Program-made: the position numbers and the translations under genes
The notes under the pieces: generated by a model
Told to the model about the DNA's origin: nothing
The model's database searches: none
Seen by the model: the letters and a program-made list of their open reading frames with translations, nothing else
NCBI GenBank assembly: GCA_902772455.1
Contig: CACYAW010000022.1
Coordinates: 1 to 47,378 of the forward strand
Length of the DNA: 47,378 nt
Origin: an uncultured Bacteroidales bacterium
Lineage (GTDB): Bacteria; Bacteroidota; Bacteroidia; Bacteroidales; Muribaculaceae
Direction of reading: 5' to 3'
Shown here: positions 7,847-17,337 of the stretch, piece by piece
Numbering within the stretch: the first letter of the stretch is position 1
Layout: every line of letters starts with the position of its first letter

Positions 7847-8776
7847 ATGACGTTGATTGTCATCACCGGCCCCACGGGTGTGGGCAAGACGGCTGCGGCC
7901 ATCGCGTTGGCCCAGCAGTTGCATTGTGACATTATCAACGCCGACTCACGACAAATCTACCGTGGCATCCCCATCTGTACTGCCGCCCCGACGCCCGAGG
8001 AGCTGGCTGCCGTGCGGCATCATTTTGTTGCGTTCAAGGACCTTGAGGAAACCTACAGCGCTGCACAGTTCGAGAGCGACGTGCTGGCGTTGCTGCCCTC
8101 CTTGTGGCAGCAGAGCGATTGCGCCGTAATGTGCGGCGGCTCGATGCTCTATGTGGACGCCGTGTGCCGCGGCATCGACCAGCTGCCCGACATCAGCCCC
8201 GAGGTGCGCGCCGCCGTCAAGGAGAAACTGGCCCGCGAGGGTCTGGAAAGTCTTGTGGAGGAGCTGGAACAGCTAGACCCGCAATATGCCGCGACCATCG
8301 ACCGCAAGAACACCAGCCGCGTGTGCCACGGTGTGGAAATCTGCCGACAGGCCGGGGTGCCCTACTCCACCCTGCGCACAGGCGTCGCCAAGCAACGTGA
8401 CTTCAACATCATCAAGCTGGCTCTGAACATCGAACGCGACCAACTGTTTGACCGCATCAACCGGCGTGTGGACCGCATGATTGAGATGGGCCTGGAGCAG
8501 GAGGCAAGAAGCGTCTATCACCTGCGCCACCTGAACTCGCTCAACACCGTGGGCATGAAGGAAATGTTCGCCATCTTTGACGGCACGATGGACCGGCACA
8601 CCGCCATCGAGCGCATGAAGAAAAACACCCGCGTGTATGCCAAGAAACAACAAACCTGGTACCGACGCGACAGCGACATCACCTGGGTCTCCCCCGATGA
8701 TGCCGCCGGTGTCGCTCTGTCCCTGCTGTCACAAGTTCATGACAATCACCCGACCTGGCAGGGCAACAATCCGTAA
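7847..8776 (+). CDS. miaA: tRNA dimethylallyltransferase
   Basis: A 309-residue MiaA, which transfers an isoprenyl group from dimethylallyl diphosphate to A37 of tRNAs that read UNN codons. Seen: P-loop ITGPTGVGKT (residues 6-15), INADSRQIYRGI, VMCGGSMLYVDAVCRGID and the tRNA-binding region IDRKNTSRVCHGVEICRQ. The C-terminal part with KKNTRVYAKKQQTWYRR matches the family. The length is normal. It converges with the C10 protease gene on the other strand with only 17 bp between the stops. Confidence 0.96.
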   Translation: MTLIVITGPTGVGKTAAAIALAQQLHCDIINADSRQIYRGIPICTAAPTPEELAAVRHHFVAFKDLEETYSAAQFESDVLALLPSLWQQSDCAVMCGGSMLYVDAVCRGIDQLPDISPEVRAAVKEKLAREGLESLVEELEQLDPQYAATIDRKNTSRVCHGVEICRQAGVPYSTLRTGVAKQRDFNIIKLALNIERDQLFDRINRRVDRMIEMGLEQEARSVYHLRHLNSLNTVGMKEMFAIFDGTMDRHTAIERMKKNTRVYAKKQQTWYRRDSDITWVSPDDAAGVALSLLSQVHDNHPTWQGNNP

Positions 8777-8793
8777 ATTTTATCTTTATCCTA

Positions 8794-11346
8794 TCATTCC
8801 AGGATAATGCGAATGATGGCGTTGACGTCAGAGATGTTGATCTCGCCGTCACCGTTCACATCGCCAGCCGCACTGGTCTCATCGGTCAATATCATACGGA
8901 TGACCGCATTGACGTCGGCAATGTTGACCTCGCCGTCACCGTTCACGTCACCTACCAGTTGAGTATAGTACAGGCTGACGTCATCGACGTAGGTGGCACC
9001 ATTGCCACCGCCAACCATCACTATGCGGAATTGGGCGGGCTGGGTGTCCGTCAGGTTAAGATACCATGTGACAAGCGCCTCGCTCTTCCTGCCCAGTTCC
9101 ACTTCATCCTTGCCCTCGATGGTTTGCGCCAATTCCCATGTGGCACCACCGTCGGTTGAATATTCCAGCGTATATTTTGCATCTGATGCGCTCGAATTGA
9201 AGAACATCGCCTGCGCCATGAAGAAGTTGCGGTTCAGGGGCTGAGCCGTGTAGAAGGCACTGGGTAACTTCATCATGACAGAGTGGGCGCCGTTGCATTT
9301 GCCCTCGCCAGGCGCACGCACGCCGCTATTGAGGAAGTTCCATGTGGTGAAGTTGCCTTGCACATTCTGGCTATTGGTGCTGTTGTTTTTCGGCATGGAT
9401 TCAAAATCCTCGTATAGTTCTTGACAAATCGGCAAGATGCAAATGGGAGCAGAGGGTGCTTCACCAGCATTAAGCCACCCGTACATCGTACTCATGCGGT
9501 TACCGCTCTCATCGCACAACACCACGTCATAAAATCCCCATTCCGAGGGGGCGGTGAGCTGTATTTCATAGGTCGTTACCTCATTGGGATGCAGCGTCAC
9601 TTCATACAACTGGCTGGCGGCGACTTCTTCACCATCCTTCAGCAAGGACACATAGACGTTGCCAGTAGGCCCATCCATCTCACTCCAAGGCGCATCGTAA
9701 AGCAGATTCACGCCGATGTTGAAAGTTTCGTTAATCTTGACGCCCCTTGGTACGTCAAACGATTGCACATCATAGGTGTTAGCCAGGAAACAATCCTTAA
9801 AGTAGGCCGTATCGCCACTCACAATCATCTTGAGATAAACTTCCTTGCCGCTAAAATCCATCATCTGACGGTCATAGCTAACCCCCTCATCCACTGAATA
9901 GAACAGTTTGAAATAATATTCGCCATCGTCAAGCGACTGGGGCAAGTCAAATTCGAGAACATCACCCGAAGTGTACCAATTCTCTTCTAATAAATGCGGA
10001 TAAGAGTATTCTTTTCTAGCACACTCCACGCCATTCTTGTCATACAGTCCCAATAATATCGGAATCATTGCGTAATAATGATTGTGACCATCCCATTCAT
10101 CGCAACCCGCTGTATCCAGCATGTTGCCCTCAACAATAAAACTAAACATACCCAAACCTATAGTATTCCCCATTTGGGCTGATGGGCGACTGGGTAATAG
10201 CTGACTGTGGATAGCTATATAATCATCTACTTCATCGGCCTGGGCCTCAGGAACCATACCGAAAAGGGCGTCCTGATAATACTTGAAATTAGTGCCGCCA
10301 GGAGCAAGCAGCGAAAAGAGGAAATAGCCGTCGTAGGTGCCGCCCCAACCCCAGTTGACATGAAAATAGCCATCGGCATCAATGCCATCCAGCACAAAAG
10401 CATGGCCTGCATCGGTAGAATATCCGCAATACATGATAGGGCGCATCAGGCTGATTTCATTCACCAGCAACTGGTCCCACTGTTCCGCACTATAGCAGTC
10501 TCGCTGAAGCCAATAATATCTGTCAGAGTAACCGAAATAGGTACTCAGTCCTCGGGCAGCGGCATGCTCCGACGCTCCACTGCTTTCACCATAGTTCATA
10601 TCCATCGAGATTCCCACATCAACCATCAGTCTGGCAATAGCATCACAGGCTTCCTCACTGCTGTTGGAATCATAGGTGTCAAGCATCAGGTCCCAGCGAT
10701 AGGTCGTTTGTCCGAAGTCGGCGCTGAGTTCAGTAAGGACCTTATCATTCACATTGCAGACGTAGGAATGGCTGCCCCTGCCGACATTCGGCCACTTATA
10801 ATAGCTCATGAATTGGGTCGTTGCCGTGGCCACACAGCCGGTAGCTGCATGGACTTCATTGCCATTGGATAACGGGTAGGTGGGACAGTAGTTGTTATAG
10901 GGCTCGCCCTGGTTCCATTGAGTTGTCACCATCGGGGCAACGGTTATCTCACGCTTGGCCGGCCTATGAGCCTTAATGTCACCATGAGCTTGCAGGTAAG
11001 CGATCTGACGGTTCATCTCATCCATCCAGTACTTCACAGAAGGGGGCAGGGTGTTACCCGAAAAATCACCCTCCTGACCGTAGCCCAGCACTTGCGGCAA
11101 GCGGTCATCGCCGGCCACCACGACAAAGCCATTGCGTTCACCGCGGTCATACACATAAAAACGTCCGCGCTCGGCTGTATAGGCAAGCCGTGGAGAGGTC
11201 GAAGCAGACGGTGCCATGAAACGGGCAGATTTTTGCGCAAAGAACCTGTTGGCCACTTGACGGGCTTGGGCCTCGCTCACCTGTCCGGCCTGCAAACTGC
11301 TGACCGCTATTAACGCAAAAGTTAGGATGAAGATCAATCTTTTCAT
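8794..11346 (-). CDS. Secreted C10 family cysteine protease with dockerin-like C-terminus (paralogue A)
   Basis: An 850-residue secreted cysteine protease. The start is taken at MKRLIFIL; an upstream TTG adds two residues but lacks support. Order: signal peptide (1-20, SLQAGQ), Spi-like propeptide to about 130 (RFYVYDRGERNGFVVVAGDDRLPQ), C10 domain about 135-365 with nucleophile Cys171 in ATGCVATAT, catalytic His315 in DAGHAFVLDG and HVNWGWGG. Then a long beta-rich region, a jelly-roll or MAM-like domain (YEDFESMP...YVDDVSLYY), and two dockerin loops (DVNGDGEVNIADVNAVI and DVNGDGEINISDVNAII). It is a close paralogue of the next C10 gene upstream, with near-identical prodomains and shared promoter bases, so a tandem duplication is likely. 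Confidence 0.94.
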   Translation of the reverse strand: MKRLIFILTFALIAVSSLQAGQVSEAQARQVANRFFAQKSARFMAPSASTSPRLAYTAERGRFYVYDRGERNGFVVVAGDDRLPQVLGYGQEGDFSGNTLPPSVKYWMDEMNRQIAYLQAHGDIKAHRPAKREITVAPMVTTQWNQGEPYNNYCPTYPLSNGNEVHAATGCVATATTQFMSYYKWPNVGRGSHSYVCNVNDKVLTELSADFGQTTYRWDLMLDTYDSNSSEEACDAIARLMVDVGISMDMNYGESSGASEHAAARGLSTYFGYSDRYYWLQRDCYSAEQWDQLLVNEISLMRPIMYCGYSTDAGHAFVLDGIDADGYFHVNWGWGGTYDGYFLFSLLAPGGTNFKYYQDALFGMVPEAQADEVDDYIAIHSQLLPSRPSAQMGNTIGLGMFSFIVEGNMLDTAGCDEWDGHNHYYAMIPILLGLYDKNGVECARKEYSYPHLLEENWYTSGDVLEFDLPQSLDDGEYYFKLFYSVDEGVSYDRQMMDFSGKEVYLKMIVSGDTAYFKDCFLANTYDVQSFDVPRGVKINETFNIGVNLLYDAPWSEMDGPTGNVYVSLLKDGEEVAASQLYEVTLHPNEVTTYEIQLTAPSEWGFYDVVLCDESGNRMSTMYGWLNAGEAPSAPICILPICQELYEDFESMPKNNSTNSQNVQGNFTTWNFLNSGVRAPGEGKCNGAHSVMMKLPSAFYTAQPLNRNFFMAQAMFFNSSASDAKYTLEYSTDGGATWELAQTIEGKDEVELGRKSEALVTWYLNLTDTQPAQFRIVMVGGGNGATYVDDVSLYYTQLVGDVNGDGEVNIADVNAVIRMILTDETSAAGDVNGDGEINISDVNAIIRIILE

Positions 11347-11390
11347 AAGCAAATCTCAAAAAAATGTTATCTGTTTTTGTTAGTATCCTG

Positions 11391-11423
11391 CAAAAGTAAT
11401 GAATCTTACCCAAAATTGGGCAA
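11391..11423 (-). promoter_or_regulatory. Promoter of C10 paralogue A, inside a palindrome
   Basis: The minus strand reads TACTTTTG (11391-11398), a TAnnTTTG box, with TTG (11421-11423) 22 bp upstream. The same two elements at the same spacing precede C10 paralogue B. The -7 box overlaps one arm of the long palindrome at 11392-11437. Confidence 0.5.
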
Positions 11424-11437
11424 GATTCATTACTTTT
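11392..11437. terminator. 46-nt palindrome, terminator or operator
   Basis: A perfect inverted repeat with 16-bp arms (AAAAGTAATGAATCTT and its complement), with an inner CCCAA/TTGGG pair. It lies after the stop of C10 paralogue B and before paralogue A. As RNA it would form a strong hairpin flanked by A and U runs on both strands, so a bidirectional intrinsic terminator is the simple reading. Overlap with the predicted promoter of paralogue A leaves an operator role open. Confidence 0.7.
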
Positions 11438-11473
11438 CTTCGTATTTCTACACAAAATACCCCTTTTTCCCTA

Positions 11474-14038
11474 TCATTCCAGGATATGATGAATGATGGT
11501 GTTGACGTCTGAGATGTTCACCTCCCCGTCACCATTCACGTCGGCGGCATCATTGGCCTCGTCGGTCAATATCACACGGATAACCGCATTGACGTCGGCG
11601 ATGTTGACCTCGCCGTCACCGTTCACGTCACCTTCCAGACTATGGTAAAACAGTGCGAAATCATCGACATAGGTCGCACCATTGCCACCACCAATCATGG
11701 CGATGCGGAACAGAGTGGATTGTGAGGCCGACAGGTTAAGATTCCATGTGGCAAGCGCTTTGCTCTTCTTGTCCACCTCGACTACATCAATGCTGTCGAT
11801 CGTATAAGCCATCTGCCAGGTGACTCCACCGTCGGTAGAATACTCCAGCGTGTACTTGGACAACGTAGCGGTGGGATTGAAGAATACTGCCTGTGCCATG
11901 AAAAAGTCTTTGTTCAGAGGCTTTGTGGTATGGAAGATGCTGGGTTTCTTCATCATCACAGCATTGGTACCGTTGCACTTACCCTCACCCGGAGCACGCA
12001 CGCCACTTTTACTGAATGTCCAAGTAGTGAAGCGCCCTTGCACGTCCTGGTCTGTCGTGCTGTTGTTAGCCGTCATCGTCTCAAAATCCTCGACAAGCTC
12101 CTGGCAAGGAGGCAAGATAAAGACGGGAATTGACATGAGATCACTTTCGACAATCGAACTTGTATATTCTATCCCTTTCAGCATGTGGGTGCCGCTCTCA
12201 TCGTTCAACACCAGGTCATACCGTCCCCACTCCGACGGTGCGGTGAGCTGCATCTGATAGGTTTTTGATGAACTATAGGGCAACGACACCATATTCATTG
12301 GGCCAGTAGCTACCTCAACACCATCCTTCAGCAGAGCCAGATAGACATTCCCAGTCGGCCCGATTTCATATTCCGGTGTCCAAGCTGGCATGTAAGACAG
12401 GTTCACGTCAACACTGATGTTATCGTTAACCTTTACCCCGACGGGCATAACAAAAGAGCCCACACCATAATAGCCCGACAAGAAACGATGCATGAAATAG
12501 GCCGTGCCGTCGGCCACCAGCATCCTGTCATACAGTTCTTTTCCATCATAATAAGCTGGCTGAACCTGATGGTCATAATTCACACCCCCATCAGTCGAAT
12601 AGAACAATTTGAGCTTATACTCGCCATCTTCAAGAGACTGGGGCACATCAAAGAGGACATAGTCTCCTGCCGTTAAAAAATACAAATCATAATATACAGT
12701 GAGCAATTGACTGTAACACTCTACATCATTCATGTCAAAGACACCCAACTTAACCTGTATAGTATCGTAATAATATGTAAAGTCTCCCACTTCATAGTAC
12801 TCAACGGTGTCAGGGTCAATTATGTTGCCCTGAAAATTGAGATCAATTTCAAGGGTGGTTTGAGTTCCCAATGGTGCAGATGAGAAAACCGGTATCAACA
12901 TGCCGTACATGTACAGGACATCATCGACGGCATCGGCTTGCGTCTCAGGTACTACACCGAAAAGGCCATTCTGGTTATACTCGAAATTTTGAGATGCGGG
13001 GTTAAGTAGTGAGACCAGAAAATAACCGTCATAATGACCTCCCCAACCCCAGTTGACATGAAAATAACCGTCATTATCGTAACCATCAAGCACAAAGGCG
13101 TGGCCTGTGGTGTTAGTATCCCCAACATACAAGATCGGGCGTTTCTTACCGATTTCATCAACCAGAAGTTGATCCCAATGGGCAGAACTAAAGAGGTCGC
13201 GCTTGAGCAAATAACACTTGTCGCTATAACTGAAATAATGCTGCAATGCGAACAATGCATCTTGCTGTCGCGCACCGCTGCTGCTGCCATAGTTCATATT
13301 CTCAGCGATGCCCACGTCAGACATCAACCGGGCCACGGCGTCGCATGACTCAACGCTGCTGTTTTCGTCATAGGTATCCAGCATCAGGTCCCACCGATAG
13401 ACCGACTGGCTGAAGTCGGCACTAAGTACGGTTGGAGTCGTGCCATTCACATTACAGGTATAGGAATGACTTCCACGGCCGACGGGGGGCCACTGGTAGT
13501 AATTCATAATCTGGGCGGTAGCAGTTGCCACACATCCGGTCAGCGCTCGGTATCCCTGGCCATAGGTGGGACAGTAGTTGTTATAGGGAGCTTCTTGATT
13601 CCATTGTGTCGTCAGCAGCGGGCCGACGGCATCAGCACGCTTGACAGGATGATGGGCAATGACCTCGCTATGGGCTTGCAGATAGTCAATCTGCCTATTC
13701 ATCTCATCCATCCAGTACTGCACTGCAGGTGGCAGGGTGCTTGCCGAGAAATCGCCTGCATCGCCATAGCCCAGCACTTGCGGCAAGCGGTCATCGCCAG
13801 CCACCACGACAAAGCCGTTGCGCTCACCGCGGTCAAACACATAAAAACGCCCGCGATTGGCCGTATAAGCAAGCCGAGGGGAGGCCGAAACAGACGGTGC
13901 CATGAAACGGGCAGACTTTTGCGCAAAAAACCTGTTGGCCACCTGACGGGCTTGGGCCTCGCTCACCTGCCCAGCATGCATGCTGCCTACTGCCAGCAGC
14001 ATGACGTATAAGGTAAAGAGTAAGCGTTTCATATCCAT
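11474..14038 (-). CDS. Secreted C10 family cysteine protease with dockerin-like C-terminus (paralogue B)
   Basis: An 854-residue paralogue of the C10 gene downstream of it. The start is taken at MDMKRLLF (two codons upstream of the alternative MKRLLF); the longer open frame has no signal peptide in place. Signal peptide to about residue 22, propeptide to about 135, C10 domain with Cys169 in LTGCVATAT, His313 in TTGHAFVLDGYD and HVNWGWGG. The middle part diverges most from paralogue A. The C-terminus keeps the jelly-roll-like domain (VEDFETM...YVDDFALFY) and two dockerin loops of the DVN type. Both active-site residues are intact in both copies, so both are probably active but may differ in substrate. 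Confidence 0.94.
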   Translation of the reverse strand: MDMKRLLFTLYVMLLAVGSMHAGQVSEAQARQVANRFFAQKSARFMAPSVSASPRLAYTANRGRFYVFDRGERNGFVVVAGDDRLPQVLGYGDAGDFSASTLPPAVQYWMDEMNRQIDYLQAHSEVIAHHPVKRADAVGPLLTTQWNQEAPYNNYCPTYGQGYRALTGCVATATAQIMNYYQWPPVGRGSHSYTCNVNGTTPTVLSADFSQSVYRWDLMLDTYDENSSVESCDAVARLMSDVGIAENMNYGSSSGARQQDALFALQHYFSYSDKCYLLKRDLFSSAHWDQLLVDEIGKKRPILYVGDTNTTGHAFVLDGYDNDGYFHVNWGWGGHYDGYFLVSLLNPASQNFEYNQNGLFGVVPETQADAVDDVLYMYGMLIPVFSSAPLGTQTTLEIDLNFQGNIIDPDTVEYYEVGDFTYYYDTIQVKLGVFDMNDVECYSQLLTVYYDLYFLTAGDYVLFDVPQSLEDGEYKLKLFYSTDGGVNYDHQVQPAYYDGKELYDRMLVADGTAYFMHRFLSGYYGVGSFVMPVGVKVNDNISVDVNLSYMPAWTPEYEIGPTGNVYLALLKDGVEVATGPMNMVSLPYSSSKTYQMQLTAPSEWGRYDLVLNDESGTHMLKGIEYTSSIVESDLMSIPVFILPPCQELVEDFETMTANNSTTDQDVQGRFTTWTFSKSGVRAPGEGKCNGTNAVMMKKPSIFHTTKPLNKDFFMAQAVFFNPTATLSKYTLEYSTDGGVTWQMAYTIDSIDVVEVDKKSKALATWNLNLSASQSTLFRIAMIGGGNGATYVDDFALFYHSLEGDVNGDGEVNIADVNAVIRVILTDEANDAADVNGDGEVNISDVNTIIHHILE

Positions 14039-14078
14039 AAAGTTTATTAAGACAACACAAAATTTTATTATAATTTTG

Positions 14079-14111
14079 CAAAAGTAGTGAATACAATCAC
14101 ACAATGAGCAA
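14079..14111 (-). promoter_or_regulatory. Promoter of C10 paralogue B
   Basis: The minus strand has TACTTTTG (14079-14086) and TTG (14109-14111) at 22 bp. The surrounding bases are shared with the promoter of paralogue A, so the promoter was probably duplicated with the gene. Confidence 0.5.
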
Positions 14112-14171
14112 TATTTATCAAATTTTGCGCTCTTTAGGCTAAAAAACTAATGTTTTTAGTATTATGGGCTG

Positions 14172-14924
14172 TCAATGAAGCAATTGGGCAATAGTGTCGG
14201 CAACGCGACGGGCAGTTGTATAGTCAAGAGCGGCCTCGTTGGCGCCAGGACGGCCCATATACAGGTTGGGATTGACATATTGCATAGCGCTGGGCCGGGA
14301 TTCACGGCCTGAGAAATGGAACTCGTGCAAGCCGGTCTTCTCACGCAATTCGCGGATGTTCTGCTCGGTCACGCCGCTGCCTGCCATGAGAATGATGCGG
14401 CCCGCTGCCTGCCGGTGAAGTCGGGCTAACAGTTCAGCGCCCTGAATGGCTTTAGGTTGCTGACCAGAAGTCAAGATGCGGTCAAAGCCCAAACCGATGA
14501 TTTGCTCCAATGCCTGCTCGGGGTCGGCGACACGGTCAAATGCCCTGTGCATCGTCACACTCATGCCACGCGAGCACTCCAAGAGGTAACGGTTTTTTTC
14601 CATATCAATGGTACCATCGGCATTCAGGCAGCCGAATACCACACCATCGGCACCCAATTCACGGCACACGGCGATATCGGCCGCCATTCGTTCTACCTCC
14701 AAATCGGTATAGAGGAAGTCACCGCCGCGTGGACGGATGATCACGTGCAGTCGCGTCGTCGTCAACACACGGCGAGCCACCTTGATCTCGCCATAACTGG
14801 GTGTGGTGCCGCCCTCGGGGATGCCTGCGCACAGTTCCACACGGTCAGCTCCGCCTTCTTGTGCCGCTAAACAGGACTCCACCCCATTGGCACACACTTC
14901 CACCATAAACTCATCACGTTTCAT
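14172..14924 (-). CDS. cutC: CutC family protein (copper homeostasis)
   Basis: A 250-residue TIM-barrel protein of the CutC family. Seen: VEVCANGVESCLAAQEGGADRVELC near the N-terminus, PSYG, VIIRPRGGDFLYT, GVVFGCLNADGTID, VTMHRAFD, LTSGQQPKAIQGAELL, LMAGSGV and ELHEFHFSGR-like end. CutC was named for copper tolerance in E. coli, but that role is disputed and the biochemical function is not settled. The ATG at MKRDEF is chosen over an upstream TTG. It follows the phosphodiester glycosidase gene by 49 bp, so it is likely the last gene of that transcript, an unusual place for a cytosolic protein. Confidence 0.93.
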   Translation of the reverse strand: MKRDEFMVEVCANGVESCLAAQEGGADRVELCAGIPEGGTTPSYGEIKVARRVLTTTRLHVIIRPRGGDFLYTDLEVERMAADIAVCRELGADGVVFGCLNADGTIDMEKNRYLLECSRGMSVTMHRAFDRVADPEQALEQIIGLGFDRILTSGQQPKAIQGAELLARLHRQAAGRIILMAGSGVTEQNIRELREKTGLHEFHFSGRESRPSAMQYVNPNLYMGRPGANEAALDYTTARRVADTIAQLLH

Positions 14925-14973
14925 AACCAAAAATCATTTTTACATCAAAAGAAATGTGTCTATCTTACCCCGC

Positions 14974-17337
14974 TCACGAGAGGATAATGCGGATGATGGC
15001 GTTGGCGTCGGCTATGTTGACTTCGCCATCGTCATTGACGTCACCTTTCGGGTCGTTGCTGCCAGCAAGAATCATGCGGATAACAGCATTGACATCGGCA
15101 ATGTTCACCTCACCGTCATCATTGACGTCACAAGAGATGGGCTGGGGCTCATCGGGCGGCATATTGCCATAGACCAGTTCCATGCCCGGTATCTTGAGAC
15201 TGTATTGCTCGCCAGTGGTGACCGCATTGTAAGTGATATAGTAATAGACCAGATGCAGGGGAAAATTGCCCAAGTCGGCAGCATCACAAAATTCAGTCAC
15301 GGGCACATCAACCTGAATCTCATTCCCTGTTGTCCCGTCAATCAGGCTCTCGGCCGTCATGCGCTCCCCGTAGGCTGTCTCGACCAGAACCTTGACCGAC
15401 TTGATTTGAATACCGCCCGGGCTGATGCGCAGACGCAGGGTGTCAGGGATGCCCCACATCTGCACATCCTTGGAAATCTTGAGGTAAGGATTACGGGACG
15501 AAGCACCCGTGAAATCAATCTGCAAGCCATTGTCCAGTGCGGTGACCACCCTGTCCTTGCCGCCACTCTGGGCAATGGTCCAGGTGTCAGGGACAATAGG
15601 CGCATTCTCGACGGTGGTCACGCGCGCCTTGGGGTTCTCGACCCGCACGAGCAGCGAGTCGGCAAGCAAGGGATGGCTCGAGCCCACGAAGGTTTGTCCG
15701 TCGGCCACAGCGGTAATCTTGCCCTGGTCATCTACCGTGCAGATTGTTTCGTCGGCCGATGCCCAAGGCACGACACTAGGGTCCACCTTGTCTAAAGCGT
15801 AGCCGCTGATGCCATTGATGTTGATCTCATAAGGATGAAAACGGTCTACAGTCACGCTATCGCTCACCAACTGCCACTGGGCCTCCATGATCGTTACAGG
15901 CTGAGTGGCGGTGATGCCGTTATAGGTAGCATACAGATTGCCCGACGCTGGCGTTGAAACCGCATGGAAGTTGCCCTCTTCATCGAAATGACCCACTTGG
16001 GGGTCACAGGTGAAAATGCAGCCTTGCAGGTCACGTGTCTTCAAGACACCATACTGGTTGTACCCCCAAATGTCAAAGGCTGTGGTGGCCGAAATCGACA
16101 GGTTGTAGCAGCGGGGCTCAAAGTTAATGATACCTATCCCGTTATCCTCGGGAGCGACCGATACCAGCAGGCAGCCATTGCCCACGGCACGCACCGGCCC
16201 GTCACTGGGATGATTCAGCACTTCGTCATTGGCTAGAATGCATGACGAGCCGCCGCCATCCAGGTTCACCGCATTCACAGCACCCAAAGCGTCAAAAATG
16301 CCCTTCATCTCCCAGAGCGTCACACCCGTCGAAGTCATGTGGCGACCGTCAACCACGACAAAGTAGAGACGTGTGCTGTCGGCATTAAAGCCGATTGCCG
16401 TGCGGGGATGGCGCTCGGCCCAGTCCTCCATGAACTGGCCATTCTGCATGATGATGTGGTTGCTGCCGCCAATGAGCTGGTGGATGTTCACATCCTGAGG
16501 GCCGTTGTTGAGCGTGAGGCTGAAACTGATGTCCAGCACATCGCCCACGTTCATCCATTCCGTCTGGTTGGCGTATGTGCCCTTGAGCCACAAGATGGCC
16601 TTGCCATCGGGAATGGTGGCTGAACCGCGGGCGTCAAAAATCTCCTCGATGACGCACTGCTCCACGCCGTTGGCATTCCAGCGGAACGGCTCGCCGGCAG
16701 GACGGAGCAGCACCATTTTCCCCGAATTGGAGCCGTCATAGGTAACAGGACCGTAGCTGCGGGTAAACAGGAAAGACTGGTTAGCGGCGATATTCTCATA
16801 GGCATAACGCATGCGGTTCACCAGATTGAGCGCAAACGAATGGCCGCCGCCAGTCACGCGCCCTGTAAAGGTCAGGCGATCGATGTAAGGCCTGTTGTCA
16901 TTATCCAGCACCAGACAGGCACGGTTGTGGCTACTGAGCACCAACTCGTCGTTGCGCACCTGTCCGCTCAAGGGCAGGCCCACCTCGTTGGTGGGCGAGG
17001 TCATGAAGAAGTCGCCATTGAGGGCGCTCACCACCTCATGCCCGGGCCGCGTATTACGCAGGGCCATATTGACCGGAGTCTCAGTGCCCACCGATTTTTC
17101 GGCGCCCAGGCAGGTCTCCATGACGATATAGGGATTGGTCAAATCCATCTCCACGACACTCACCTTGAGCGGCAATGCCGGGATATCATATTTGGCTGCA
17201 ATCACGCCCGGCCCGGCCAGATGCGGGAAGATGAGCGTGTCCACCTCATAGGCCCTGTCGCCGATGACCCACTGGTCACGGGCAAACGCCGTGACTACCA
17301 CCAGCAGGGCTATCGCCAGAAACAGCAGCCGTTTCAT
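14974..17337 (-). CDS. Secreted phosphodiester glycosidase family protein with dockerin-like C-terminus
   Basis: A 787-residue secreted protein. After the signal peptide (1-19) the core at about 60-375 matches the NAGPA / phosphodiester glycosidase fold: VSALNGDFFMT (residues about 103-113), HPRTAIGFNADSTRLYFVVVDGR (310-332) and NAVNLDGGGSS (355-365). The human relative uncovers mannose-6-phosphate by cutting GlcNAc-phosphodiesters; bacterial members act on sugar phosphodiesters such as wall polymers. A bacterial Ig-like (BIG2-type) stretch follows at about 495-575, then a beta domain and two dockerin loops (DVNDDGEVNIADVNAVI, DVNDDGEVNIADANAII). Its ATG overlaps the stop of the upstream 465-aa gene as ATGA, so translation is coupled. 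The substrate is unknown. Confidence 0.9.
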   Translation of the reverse strand: MKRLLFLAIALLVVVTAFARDQWVIGDRAYEVDTLIFPHLAGPGVIAAKYDIPALPLKVSVVEMDLTNPYIVMETCLGAEKSVGTETPVNMALRNTRPGHEVVSALNGDFFMTSPTNEVGLPLSGQVRNDELVLSSHNRACLVLDNDNRPYIDRLTFTGRVTGGGHSFALNLVNRMRYAYENIAANQSFLFTRSYGPVTYDGSNSGKMVLLRPAGEPFRWNANGVEQCVIEEIFDARGSATIPDGKAILWLKGTYANQTEWMNVGDVLDISFSLTLNNGPQDVNIHQLIGGSNHIIMQNGQFMEDWAERHPRTAIGFNADSTRLYFVVVDGRHMTSTGVTLWEMKGIFDALGAVNAVNLDGGGSSCILANDEVLNHPSDGPVRAVGNGCLLVSVAPEDNGIGIINFEPRCYNLSISATTAFDIWGYNQYGVLKTRDLQGCIFTCDPQVGHFDEEGNFHAVSTPASGNLYATYNGITATQPVTIMEAQWQLVSDSVTVDRFHPYEININGISGYALDKVDPSVVPWASADETICTVDDQGKITAVADGQTFVGSSHPLLADSLLVRVENPKARVTTVENAPIVPDTWTIAQSGGKDRVVTALDNGLQIDFTGASSRNPYLKISKDVQMWGIPDTLRLRISPGGIQIKSVKVLVETAYGERMTAESLIDGTTGNEIQVDVPVTEFCDAADLGNFPLHLVYYYITYNAVTTGEQYSLKIPGMELVYGNMPPDEPQPISCDVNDDGEVNIADVNAVIRMILAGSNDPKGDVNDDGEVNIADANAIIRIILS

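Noticed and set aside
8794-8970. Near-identical DNA repeats at gene ends as a mobile element
   Set aside because: They encode the dockerin loops of separate proteins; the similarity follows from shared protein sequence, though gene conversion may add to it.
11347-11352. TTG start two codons upstream for C10 paralogue A
   Set aside because: The ATG at 11346 gives the same signal peptide and matches the paralogue's MKRL start.
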